This document shows positions 8,026 to 15,694 of a stretch of 22,120 nucleotides of DNA, one piece after another. Positions within the stretch are counted from its first letter, which is position 1, and each line of letters opens with the position of its first letter. Origin of the DNA: JAICIG01 sp035532215 (GTDB lineage Bacteria; Planctomycetota; Planctomycetia; Pirellulales; JAICIG01); contig DATKRK010000190.1 of NCBI GenBank assembly GCA_035532215.1, positions 1 through 22,120 on the forward strand. Reading direction: 5' to 3'. Under the pieces are notes generated by a model. The model saw only the letters and a program-made list of their open reading frames with translations, was not told the origin of the DNA and made no database searches. The position numbers were made by a program, and so were the translations under genes.

Positions 8026-8109
8026 TTGAAAAAGGGGGACAGGCGCCTCGCGGATACTCGATTCTCCGATGGTTCGTTCTGCCACTCGGAGCCAGTCCCC
8101 CTTTTTCAA
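8026..8109. repeat. 84-bp palindromic (MITE-like) element between crcB and DUF190
   Basis: TTGAAAAAGGGGGAC (8026-8040) and GTCCCCCTTTTTCAA (8095-8109) are perfect 15-bp inverted repeats. Just inside them the arms stay similar: left GGCGCC reads against right GGCTCC on the complement. The element fills nearly all of the space between the crcB stop and the DUF190 start (16 bases before ATG 8125). Such an ending looks like a small non-autonomous element or a large mRNA hairpin that separates expression of the two genes. Confidence 0.75.
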
Positions 8110-8124
8110 CAGGCTCATAAAACC

Positions 8125-8466
8125 ATGAAAATCCCCGAAGACGGCTTTTTGTTGCGAATCTTTATCGGCGAAAGCGACCGCTGGCACAGCGTCCCGCTCT
8201 ACGAAGCGATCGTGATGAAAGCCCGCGAACTCGGCCTGGCCGGCGCTACGGTGCTCCGCGGCCCGATGGGCTTCGGCGCCAGCAGCCGCGTTCACACGGC
8301 GAAGATTCTGCGGCTTTCCGAAGACCTGCCGCTGGTGATCGAGATCGTCGACGCCAAGGCGAAGATCGATGAACTGCTGCCGCACATCGACCAAATGGTC
8401 GAAGAGGGCCTCGTCACGCTCGAACCCGTACAAGTCATTAAGTATCGGGCCGGGAAGCCTTCTTGA
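8125..8466 (+). CDS. DUF190 family protein
   Basis: 113-aa soluble protein. The pattern LLRIFIGESDRWHSVPLYEAIV-x-x-A-R, then GLAGATVLRGPMGFGASS, then LSEDLPLVIEIVD and a helical segment ending VTLEPVQVIKYR is the full DUF190 domain, whose fold resembles PII/CutA-type ferredoxin-like proteins. The function is unproven; genes of this family often lie next to crcB, which suggests a role in fluoride or ion homeostasis. ATG 8125 starts the domain exactly; the TTG-initiated extension upstream runs through the palindromic element and is not believed. The TGA stop is at 8464-8466. Confidence 0.9.
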   Translation: MKIPEDGFLLRIFIGESDRWHSVPLYEAIVMKARELGLAGATVLRGPMGFGASSRVHTAKILRLSEDLPLVIEIVDAKAKIDELLPHIDQMVEEGLVTLEPVQVIKYRAGKPS

Positions 8467-8784
8467 ACCAAAAGTCCGTAATGAACACTGGGAAAGACCC
8501 GTCGGAACGTCTTCACGGGCTTAAACTCAAACGTCGGCACTTCGGCGCGGCACAAGGCCGGCGGTTTGCCGATTGCCGGAGACTTGAGCAAGTAGATCCC
8601 GTCTTGATATACCGCACGCGGGCGCCAACGAGACGCTTGGGCGGCATGTGGGGCGGCCTTCCAGGCCGTCAATGGCCGGCGGCCTGGAAGGCCGCCACAC
8701 GACCAACGCACGTCTCATTCTTAACCGGGCAGAGTATAAATAGCGTCCTCTCCTCAGCCGCGCAATACACAGAATACGCTGAGG
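8467..8784. other. Spacer without a believable gene
   Basis: Open frames exist on both strands (for example plus strand 8463-8897 and minus strand 8292-8711), but none has a Shine-Dalgarno, a domain or natural composition, and both run through the palindrome at 8630-8716. Apart from that palindrome I see nothing here. Confidence 0.6.
8630..8716. repeat. 87-bp palindromic element with 17-bp perfect inner arms
   Basis: GGCGGCCTTCCAGGCCG (8652-8668) and CGGCCTGGAAGGCCGCC (8680-8696) are perfect inverted repeats around an 11-base centre. Outer ends GAGACG (8630-8635) and CGTCTC (8711-8716) also match, with partial similarity between (GTGG against CCAC). It lies between the DUF190 gene and the convergent secreted-protein gene. 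Confidence 0.75.
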
Positions 8785-9513
8785 TCAATCCGAAACTTCA
8801 CCGGCCGGAATCGGCTCCGGCGGCTTGGTACGGCGATGGCTCGAGCGATCGTCTCCTTGCTCCTGGCCACCCGCGCTTTCCGCGGGCGGTACAATGACGG
8901 GCCCGCCCGGAGCCGCCCGATGGAAATATCCGCGTCCGCGCGGGCGGCTGGCTCGGATCGCGTCAATCAGGTCGGGAGGTCTGACCTCGGCCGCTTGAGG
9001 GGCGCCGTAGGGCACGAGACCGTTGCCGCCCATATTCCAGTAAGTCGTATCGTCCTCGACGACCGACGTATATCCTGCGTAACTGAGAGGAGTCGTCCCC
9101 GGCTCTTCGGGAACGGGAAGTTCAGGCTTGGGCCCCTTTCCCCAGCCATTCGCGCCGTACGGACGCGGCGGCGGGTTGAAGAGTCGGTGTGGGCTGTAGC
9201 CGGGGTAATAAGGCGTGTAATAAGGCAATAGCGGATGATAAGCCCAGGGTTTCCAACGGGCCGTCGATGCGACCGGCGAGAGGGGCGCGTAGTAGGGGAT
9301 ATAACGTCGCCTCAAGCGCGAACACCAGCGCTGCGCGTCGGCGGGGTCGAGTCCCGGCGGGTGAACGCCGTATGCCTCCACCGGCGTGAGAATCGCTGGC
9401 CCGCGGCCCGCCGCGCCGTTGCCGCCGTTGGAATACTCTTGAGCAGCCGCCGGCAACGACATGATCGCGGCCCAAGCCGCCGAACCCATAAGGAATGCAA
9501 GACGATGTGTCAT
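8785..9513 (-). CDS. Secreted Pro/Tyr-rich protein, unknown function
   Basis: 242-aa product from the ATG at 9511-9513, preceded by cggggat as a possible Shine-Dalgarno. Residues 1-24 form a signal peptide ending in LPAAAQ. The mature chain is rich in Pro, Tyr and Gly, with runs such as YTPYYPGYSP and a charged, probably disordered C-terminus. No enzyme motif is visible. It follows the chimeric efflux ORF on the same strand after 71 bases and could have shared its transcript. Confidence 0.65.
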   Translation of the reverse strand: MTHRLAFLMGSAAWAAIMSLPAAAQEYSNGGNGAAGRGPAILTPVEAYGVHPPGLDPADAQRWCSRLRRRYIPYYAPLSPVASTARWKPWAYHPLLPYYTPYYPGYSPHRLFNPPPRPYGANGWGKGPKPELPVPEEPGTTPLSYAGYTSVVEDDTTYWNMGGNGLVPYGAPQAAEVRPPDLIDAIRASRPRGRGYFHRAAPGGPVIVPPAESAGGQEQGDDRSSHRRTKPPEPIPAGEVSD

Positions 9514-9584
9514 CGAAGTATCCCCGGTTGGTTTGGGTTCGCGGAGCTCAAACTCCCGCGACCGTGCAATTCGCAAATAAAGTT

Positions 9585-11534
9585 CTAACGGGTTGCCGGC
9601 GGCGGCCCGGCGCCCACCGGCGGCAAGTAGTCGGGCCGCTGGGTATTGACCGGCAAGACCTCGCCCGCTCGCCGCGTGAACGCGATCTCGCGGGCCGGGT
9701 AGCCCAATTCGCGAAACATCGCGAACTGCGCCGTGTTGTAATCGGCGACGGTGTCGATGTAATGCTCGTAGGCCCTCATTAACAACTGCAGCGCGAAGAC
9801 CACTTCCTGCGGGCGAAACACCTGGATCAGGACGTTGCCAAAGCGCTTAGTTTGCTCCAGTCCCTCTACGTTGCCGTTGTAGTTGATCAACGCCGACTTC
9901 ACCTCGCGCTCGGCCTGCACGACGCGGGCCGCGGCTGACTGAAGGTCGGCCTGAGTTCGCGTCACGCCCGCCGCGACCGAATCCTGAATGCGAAACAATT
10001 CGACCAGCGCCTGCGATGACATTCCGCGCGCCCCCTTGATCTTGGCCAAGTTCCTGAATCCCATGCCGTCGGCCGTGATCATCAGTTGGGAGCTGATGTC
10101 GTTGCGGGCGCTCCATTGGTTCACTTTGCCGCCTTGGCCTTCGCCAAGGGCCCCCGCTTGGATCAATTCATAAGGCGTTTGGAAGCCGTTCAGATATAGC
10201 GCGGGAATCAGCGGGCGGAGCTTTTCTTGACGAATCGACACCAGCATCGCCTGAACCGTCGCCTGTTGCGACGCCAATTCAGGACGGTTGGTCAAGGCGA
10301 TAGGGATCAACTCATCGAGCGAACGACCGGGGGCGATCAAAGTGATTTGCAGGTGGTCGTGCTCGAGCGGTTCGACGACGGCCCGCGGGTCGAGACGCAG
10401 TACGCGGGTGAGATCCGCGCTGGCAATGCGCCAATCTTGGCGGGCGACGACGGCTTTTTGCTCCAAGCCGGCCAGCAGGTTGCGCGCCCGGTCAACCTCG
10501 ACTCTTGGAATCAGGTCGGACTTGAGCGTAGCGATCTTCCCCACCAGTTGGCGACCGCGCTGGACGGCATCGATCGAAACCGCATACAGCCCGCGATAGC
10601 GATGCACGTTGAAGTACGCCTTGGCCGTCATGAACAAGGCGTCGTTTTTGGCGGTTTGCAGGTCCCAGCGCGCCGAGTTGAGCGCCTGCCGGTCGTGCAA
10701 AGGCTGGAAAATCATGTCGGTGGAGAATTGAAACTGTGGCGAGGGGAGCAGCGGCCCGCCGGGGGTGGGTTGATAGAAATAGTTGGGGCCGGACGGCGCC
10801 CAGGTGAATCCGGCGCCGCCGTAAAAGAAGTTGACGTTGCCGATGGCCAGCGCCATGCCGCCCAGCGACATGATGTTGATCGTATTGCCGGTGATCCACA
10901 ACCCCGGCAACGAGCCCAACAGGGCCAGCGGAATATTGGCCACGACGACGATCACGCTCCGCAGGTCGCGGAGGAACAACAAGATCATCAACCCGGTCAA
11001 GGTGGCGCCGATCAGGCCTTCGGTGGCCACGCTTTTGACCGCCGCGACGACCGTGGGCGACTCGTCGAATTCGAAATTGACCGTCACGTCCGGCGGCACG
11101 GCGTCGCGGAACAACTGCATCGACTTGTGGACGTCGGCCACGACGGTCAGCGTCGAACCGGTGTCTTTCTTGATGATCGGCAGGTAAACCGACTTCTTGC
11201 CGTTGACCAGGGCGTAGCCGTAGGTGATGTCGGTGCTGTCCTGGATCGTGGCGATGTCGCGGAGATAGACGTTCCGGCCGATCCGGAGCGGAATGTCGCC
11301 GAGCTTCTGGATGTCGACGATGGTCGCGTTGTTGGCGATGATCGGCATCGAGTCTTTGATATAGATGTTGCCGGCCGGAATGATCGTGTTGCCCTTGGCC
11401 AGGGCTTCCATCACGTCGACCGGCTTGAGGTTGTAGTTGAGCAGCTTCTGCGGATCGACCGTGACGATGATCGACCGCATGTTCGGGCCGAAGGGAGAGA
11501 TGGCGACCGTGCCGTTAGTCGGCGACGAATTCAC
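9585..11534 (-). pseudogene. In-frame chimera: RND efflux pump fragment fused to a TolC-family outer membrane protein fragment
   Basis: One 649-codon ORF with two unrelated halves. Residues about 8-232 are the middle of an RND transporter (HAE/CusA type): FGPNMRSIIVTVDPQKL, EALAKGNTI-PAGNI, the LRDIA segment, then membrane helices at about 173-190 and 193-215 and the start of NTINIMSLGGMALAIG. The first roughly 160 residues (helix 1 and the first porter domain) and everything after this helix are absent. From residue 233 (junction near 10839) the chain becomes a TolC/OEP protein (GGAGFTWAPSGPN..., the two OEP repeats, coiled-coil regions, ending GPPPATR) but without its signal peptide and N-terminus. 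The pump-then-TolC order fits a normal efflux operon that lost an internal multiple-of-three segment. The GTG start at 11534 has no clear Shine-Dalgarno and a stop lies seven codons upstream. It is most likely non-functional; a misassembly is the alternative. Confidence 0.75.
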
Positions 11535-11769
11535 GCGCGAGCAAAAGCGGCGTTAGCGTTTCGTGAGCCGGCCCCTCCGCAGCGGCATGGAATATTCCGA
11601 AAAAATCGCTGGCGCCAACGAGGCCGACCGCCGGCGTCCAGAGCGCCGCCGTCTGCTGCGAATTCCGCCAGCGTGGGGGGATTCTCGTGTTACGTTTCCT
11701 TGAGGGAACGAGAGGGCCGGCCGTCCCAGGGGCGCTTTTGTATCAAGGCCTCTGCGCAATTGTCTCGCC

Positions 11770-12780
11770 ATGCAGAACGATCTCATGCTGTTGGTGTTCG
11801 CGCTCAACCTGGTCTGGGCCGTCGTCTTCGCCGCGTTCTATTTGCGGCGCAGCCAGGGCGGCGCAACCGCCGCGGCCGAGCCGGAGGAATCCGCGGCGAA
11901 TTTCCACGAATTGGTCGAGGAGTATCAGGAACTGCTCGATTTGGTGTTGCGGCGCGTCGGCCTGCAGGGAAAATCGCTGGCCGACGCGGACCGGCTGGTC
12001 TCCGGTCCGCAACCTGGCTTATCGCCCGAGTTGAAAGCCGAATTGGCCCAGCGCTTATCGGAGATCATCGTCACGAACGAGCAGTTGCGGCAGAACCTGC
12101 TGGCGGCCCAACTGAAATTGTGCGCGCAGCACGAAGAACTGGATCGCGCCCGGGTCGAGTCGAGAATCGATCACTTGACCGAACTGCCCAATCGCCGCGC
12201 CTCTGACGAAAAAATTCGCGAACTCCAAGCCTGTCAGGAACGGCTTTCCAGCGGATTCGCCCTGGCGATCTTCGATCTCGATCACTTTAAGGCGCTCAAC
12301 GATACGCACGGCCATGCGATGGGCGACGCCGTGCTGAGAGCCATCAGCAAAGCCCTCTCGGAAATCCGGCGCTCGACCGATTTCCTGGGACGCATCGGCG
12401 GCGAGGAGTTTGCACTGCTGATTCCGCGGATCGGCTTGCCGGAATGCCAGACGGCCGCCGAACGCTACCGCAACGCGGTCGAGACGACGAAATTGCGAAC
12501 CGGGGGGCAAACGTTGAGCGTCACGGCCAGCTTTGGCATCGCCCTCAGCCGACCGGGCGAGCCGTTCAGCGAATTGATGACCCGAGCGGACGAGGCGCTA
12601 TACGCTGCCAAGCGGTCGGGTCGCAACCAAATCGGCATCCACGACGGCGAAACGATCACTTGCGTCAGTCGAGCAGTTGCTGACTTTGAGCCACCGCCTC
12701 GCGGCGCAGATCATCCATCTGGTCCATTATGTCCTGAAGCTGAGCCGGATTCTGGCCTGCTTGAAACATCTGCTCGGTGA
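11770..12780 (+). CDS. Membrane-anchored diguanylate cyclase (GGDEF domain)
   Basis: 336-aa protein that should make c-di-GMP from two GTP. One N-terminal membrane helix (residues about 5-25) is followed by a charged helical linker (about 40-130) and the GGDEF domain (about 131-296), which begins DHLTELPNRR. The metal-binding segment FDLDHFKALND (Asp169, Asp171), the GHAMGD motif and active-site GGEEF (210-214) are intact. RSTD (201-204) lies five residues before GGEEF and is a complete inhibitory I-site, so feedback control is expected. No sensory domain is recognised. The natural end would be near GRNQIGIHDG; the last 40 or so residues are unusual and their codons are antisense to the convergent small gene at 12665-12934. 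Confidence 0.93.
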   Translation: MQNDLMLLVFALNLVWAVVFAAFYLRRSQGGATAAAEPEESAANFHELVEEYQELLDLVLRRVGLQGKSLADADRLVSGPQPGLSPELKAELAQRLSEIIVTNEQLRQNLLAAQLKLCAQHEELDRARVESRIDHLTELPNRRASDEKIRELQACQERLSSGFALAIFDLDHFKALNDTHGHAMGDAVLRAISKALSEIRRSTDFLGRIGGEEFALLIPRIGLPECQTAAERYRNAVETTKLRTGGQTLSVTASFGIALSRPGEPFSELMTRADEALYAAKRSGRNQIGIHDGETITCVSRAVADFEPPPRGADHPSGPLCPEAEPDSGLLETSAR

Positions 12781-12934
12781 CGTGTTCGTAAGCCTGGTTC
12801 CAGCGGAGCCACAACACCAGCGCTTCGCGCCACTGCAATTGTAAATCCGTAACGCCCTGGCTTGCGACGCGGTCTCTGGAAGAGACCTTGTCGAGTCCGG
12901 AAACGTCATTCCTGGGATTCAAAGGCAGAGCCAT
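12665..12934 (-). CDS. Small hypothetical protein overlapping the diguanylate cyclase 3' end
   Basis: 89-aa product from ATG 12934, with GGAGG five bases upstream, a convincing initiation site. Composition is natural and hydrophilic; residues about 32-89 (LQLQWREALVLWLRWNQAYE and onward to QSQQLLD) look all-helical with coiled-coil character and many Gln. No known domain recognised. It converges on the GGDEF gene and overlaps its last 116 bases tail to tail. The strong Shine-Dalgarno favours this as the real gene and the GGDEF tail as read-through sequence. Confidence 0.6.
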   Translation of the reverse strand: MALPLNPRNDVSGLDKVSSRDRVASQGVTDLQLQWREALVLWLRWNQAYEHVTEQMFQAGQNPAQLQDIMDQMDDLRREAVAQSQQLLD

Positions 12935-13281
12935 GGAGCCCTCCACAAGCTGCTGACGTCACGATTCAAGGACCGTGCGACGGCGCCGACCGCGTCGGAC
13001 GGTCATCCTGACCGACCCCCAGATACAGGGATCGCAATCCTTGTATCCGCTCATGCAAATTCTATGCGCAACCGAAATTTCGGACAATGCCGAAAACGGT
13101 CCGAGCGCGACTGCGGCGCTGCGGACGGGGTGGGGCAAGACCAACCCTCGATCGCGGCAGCGCGTCTCGCCAGATCCTCTCGAGAGCAAATCTCGAAGCG
13201 AACCGACAAACGCCGCTAGCCCGACGCGCACCGCCGGCGAAAAGAACTCGCCCGCGGCGGAATCTGTGCCGAATAGAACGA
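12935..13281. other. Spacer with two small palindromes and no believable gene
   Basis: GATACAGGGAT (13022-13032) and ATCCTTGTATC (13037-13047) form an 11-bp hairpin with one mismatch and loop CGCA. CCGAAATTTCGG (13072-13083) is a 12-base perfect palindrome. Open frames here lack initiation signals. The palindromes lie upstream of the minus-strand gene at 12665 and could be regulatory. Confidence 0.45.
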
Positions 13282-13509
13282 TTAGACGGTGTCGCTGACG
13301 TCCGCCCGTTGCCGAAGCTCTTCGAGCTCCATGCCCAGCCGGTGCCGCAACGGACTTTCGGGCCGCAACTCGTCGATCAGCGCTTCGGCCTTCGTAAAGA
13401 GATCCTCAGAAAGTTCGGGCCGACTAAAAAGCTTCCGCCACGATCGCGATACTTCCAGTTCGGTCAACAATTTCGTATCCTCTACCGTCAAACCAAGATG
13501 AACTCCCAT
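13282..13509 (-). CDS. Small hypothetical protein, 75 aa
   Basis: ATG 13509 is preceded by AAGGAT. The product is acidic, Leu/Glu-rich and probably all-helical (LLTELEVSRSWRKLF, then LFTKAEALIDELR and MELEELRQRADVS). I recognise no domain. It is transcribed alone on the minus strand. Similar-sized, helical, charged ORFs recur elsewhere in this window (12665, 15322, 21355), but I cannot align them with one another. Confidence 0.55.
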   Translation of the reverse strand: MGVHLGLTVEDTKLLTELEVSRSWRKLFSRPELSEDLFTKAEALIDELRPESPLRHRLGMELEELRQRADVSDTV

Positions 13510-13806
13510 ACTATCCTTATTCTAGAAGCCGGGGCTCAAGACGCAATAGGAACTCGACGCACGGGCAACGATTCGCGGGCGACCTCGCGGCTTGCTTGGC
13601 GTTGGCCGCGGCAACCGCCCGACGGCATTTTGACGCTACTTGCGCGCGTAGGGCGGGTCGCCAGCCCCGCGCGGTTCCGGCTCGCCCGTCGGCGTTTCGG
13701 CGCCTATTGCTCGTCTTAAGGAGGCGCTTATGCTAAACCTTACTCTTTTCCGGGCGCCCTGATGGCGGGCGGTCCGTAGTGCGGATTCGAGCGATGTAGG
13801 CCGTGT
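13510..13806. other. GC-rich spacer between divergent genes
   Basis: Holds the upstream regions of the small gene at 13282-13509 (-) and the GNAT gene at 13807 (+). No convincing promoter was found. The only feature I can support is the tiny ORF at 13730-13762. Confidence 0.5.
13730..13762 (+). other. Ten-codon upstream ORF with a perfect Shine-Dalgarno
   Basis: AAGGAGG (13718-13724) stands five bases before an ATG that opens MLNLTLFRAP and stops at TGA 13760-13762, 44 bases before the GNAT start. The initiation signal is stronger than that of the following gene. It may be a leader peptide, or a start site left from a broken gene. Confidence 0.4.
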
Positions 13807-14991
13807 ATGGATAGCAAGCTGGCGCAATCGCCCTATGCTCCCGCCGCAACTCTCGCCCAATCGCCGATTTGCGTCCGCCAGGTGCTGCGGAGCCGCGACC
13901 GCGATGCGTTCGTGCGGTTTCCCTGGCAAATTTATCGCGGCGATCCGCATTGGGTTCCGCCGCTGTTGGTCGAGCGCAAGGATTTCATCAATCCGCGCAT
14001 GCACCCCTTTTACCGGCACGGCGCCGCGGCCCAGTTTCTGGCCTATCGCGACGAGCGGCTCGTCGGGCGGATCCAGGCCAGCGACGATCCGCATTACAAT
14101 GCCGAGCACGGCAGCAATCTGGGCTGCTTCGGCCTGTTCGAATCGATCGACGACGAAGAGGTCGCTTCTGCGCTCGTCGAAGCGGCCGCCGCCTGGCTCC
14201 GCGGCCGCGGCCGCACGCAGATGACGGGCCCGATCGACTACTCGACCAACTACGCTTGCGGCCTGCTCGTCGAAGGCTTCGAAACGCCGCCGCGAATCAT
14301 GATGAACCACAACCCACCGTATTACGCCGGGCTGTTGGAAGCCTGCGGCCTCGGCAAGGCCAAGGACTTGTACAGTTGGTGGTTCGACGACCGGCAGGAC
14401 GTGCTGGAGGCCTGGCGCAACAAGGCCGAGCGGATTTCGGCGCGGGGCGGGTTCGTCGTTCGGCCGTTTCGCATGTCCGAATTCAAAGCCGAAATCGAGC
14501 GCTGCAAGCAAGTCTATAACGCGGCCTGGGAGCGCAATTGGGGCTTCGTCAAAATGAGCGACGCCGAGTTCGCTTACCTGGCCAAGCACCTGCGGCAGTT
14601 GGCCCTGCCCGAGTTGCTGCTGCTGGCCGAGGTCGACGGTCGGCCCGTCGGATTCTCGATGACGCTGCCCGACATGAACGAAGCCATCCGCCCGCTCGAC
14701 GGCCGGTTGTTTCGCTGCGGCTTGCCGATCGGACTGCTGCGGCTGCTCTACAATCTGCGGCGCATTCGCACGGCCCGGCTATTGACGCTGGGCGTGCTCG
14801 AAGGCTATCGCCGCCGAGGCATCACCGAACTGCTGATTCTCCGCACGCTCGATTACGGCAAAAACGTCGCCCGTTACACGGGCGCCGAGCTGGGCTGGAC
14901 GCTCGAAGATAACGACCTGATCAATCGCACGATTCTCGCCGTTGGCGGCCAACGCTATAAAACGTATCGCATCTATCATCGCGAAATCTGA
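13807..14991 (+). CDS. GNAT-like acyltransferase family protein, 394 aa
   Basis: The N-terminal part has the pattern FVRFPWQIYRGDPHWVPPLL, then HPFYRHGAAAQFLAYRDERLVGRI, typical of a large bacterial family annotated as GNAT N-acetyltransferase-like proteins. The second half carries a GNAT fold with GVLEGYRRRGITELLI (329-344), where YRRRGI sits in the acetyl-CoA pyrophosphate-binding position (usual Q/R-x-x-G-x-G/A). A middle block, TGPIDYSTNYACGLLVEGFE, is also characteristic. The acceptor substrate is unknown. ATG 13807 has only a weak Shine-Dalgarno and is preceded by the tiny ORF at 13730. It is a single cytoplasmic gene with no operon partner. Confidence 0.8.
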   Translation: MDSKLAQSPYAPAATLAQSPICVRQVLRSRDRDAFVRFPWQIYRGDPHWVPPLLVERKDFINPRMHPFYRHGAAAQFLAYRDERLVGRIQASDDPHYNAEHGSNLGCFGLFESIDDEEVASALVEAAAAWLRGRGRTQMTGPIDYSTNYACGLLVEGFETPPRIMMNHNPPYYAGLLEACGLGKAKDLYSWWFDDRQDVLEAWRNKAERISARGGFVVRPFRMSEFKAEIERCKQVYNAAWERNWGFVKMSDAEFAYLAKHLRQLALPELLLLAEVDGRPVGFSMTLPDMNEAIRPLDGRLFRCGLPIGLLRLLYNLRRIRTARLLTLGVLEGYRRRGITELLILRTLDYGKNVARYTGAELGWTLEDNDLINRTILAVGGQRYKTYRIYHREI

Positions 14992-15007
14992 TGCGTTCCT
15001 CGACCTG

Positions 15008-15200
15008 GACCAGGGAGGCACGGGCGCCCTCGCCCGTGGACCGTGCGGAATGTCGTCGAACGTCGCTAAGCGACGCGCGCCCGGTCCTCCGCGTTACCGG
15101 GCCTCGACCAGGGAGGCACGGGCGCCCTCGCCCGTGGACCGTGCGGAATATCGTCGAACGTCTCTAAGCGACGCGCGCCCGGTCCTCCGCGTTACCGGGC
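15008..15200. repeat. Tandem repeat, two copies of a 98-bp unit
   Basis: The unit starting GACCAGGGAGGCACGG at 15008 repeats at 15106, a period of 98. The copies differ at only a few bases (for example tgtcg/tatcg and cgtcgc/cgtctc). Each contains the hairpin CACGGGCG-CCCT-CGCCCGTG. A short third fragment (15201-15221) repeats GGGCGCCCGGTCCTCCGCG. Fills the space between the GNAT gene and the small gene at 15322. Confidence 0.85.
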
Positions 15201-15321
15201 GAGGGCGCCCGGTCCTCCGCGAAATGCGCCGTTCCCTCTCGCATGTCGTCGCCCAGCAGTTAAGATAGGTCTGCGAGCTTGGCGCCCAGCGCCGTTTGTT
15301 TCTGGTCCCAGAGGCGTGGCG

Positions 15322-15549
15322 ATGCAATTCATCGAGATGTCGGGAAAGACGTTATTGAGAGTGATTGACGAACAAGAATTGCCGCCCGAGCAGTTGCGAC
15401 AACTCGGGGTCAACGACGAGAGCCTGGTGCGCGTCAACCTACAAGGCGATATCGAACTGCGGCGCGTCGACCGCTGGGACGTGATCGGCGGGTTGTTGGG
15501 CGACTTCTCTCACCGCGTCCAGCGCGAGACGGGGCTCGATTGGGCTTAA
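15322..15549 (+). CDS. Small hypothetical protein, 75 aa
   Basis: ATG 15322 follows AGAGG by seven bases; an in-frame GTG at 15316 is an alternative. The product (MQFIEMSGKTLLRVIDEQEL... ending GLLGDFSHRVQRETGLDWA) has natural composition and a sharply defined Trp-Ala end. It seems to belong to a small soluble family I associate with planctomycetes; the function is unknown. It lies 39 bases upstream of the selenocysteine tRNA. Confidence 0.65.
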   Translation: MQFIEMSGKTLLRVIDEQELPPEQLRQLGVNDESLVRVNLQGDIELRRVDRWDVIGGLLGDFSHRVQRETGLDWA

Positions 15550-15588
15550 TCGATCACGGCGGGCATGCCTGCCTGACAAGCTTTACAG

Positions 15589-15688
15589 GGAAGTGCCTGC
15601 ACGCCTGGTGGCGGCCACGGTCTTCAAAATCGCTGTGTCGCGCGTGAACCGCGCGGCAGGTGGGTTCGATTCCCATGCACTTCCGCCA
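15589..15688 (+). tRNA. selC: Selenocysteine tRNA (anticodon TCA)
   Basis: Acceptor stem GGAAGTGC (15589-15596) pairs with GCACTTCC (15677-15684), 8 bp, followed by G and an encoded CCA (15686-15688). The T arm is GTGGG-TTCGATT-CCCAT (5 bp with a G-U), giving the 8+5 geometry of bacterial tRNA-Sec. The anticodon loop CTTCAAA (15622-15628) holds TCA at 15624-15626. The variable arm TGTCGCGCG (15636-15644) pairs with CGCGCGGCA (15650-15658), 9 bp. The D stem CGCC/GGCG (15602-15605 with 15610-15613) reaches 6 bp only with A15601 bulged, and the anticodon stem reaches 6 bp only with C15633 bulged. It reads UGA as selenocysteine with SelA, SelB and SelD, none of which is in the window. Confidence 0.92.
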
Positions 15689-15694
15689 TTTTTA

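Noticed and set aside
8463..8897. 144-codon plus-strand frame after DUF190
   Set aside because: No Shine-Dalgarno, unnatural composition, passes through a palindromic repeat and overlaps the secreted-protein gene on the other strand.
10227..12206. 659-codon plus-strand frame
   Set aside because: It runs antisense to the efflux chimera and through the promoter region and start of the diguanylate cyclase; its translation is Arg-rich with no domain. GC bias explains its length.
13510..13620. Second c-di-GMP riboswitch upstream of the 13282-13509 gene
   Set aside because: Minus strand has CAAGCAAGCC and a TTGCC end that echo GEMM words, but the GGCAAACC and ACGCAAAGCC blocks are absent.
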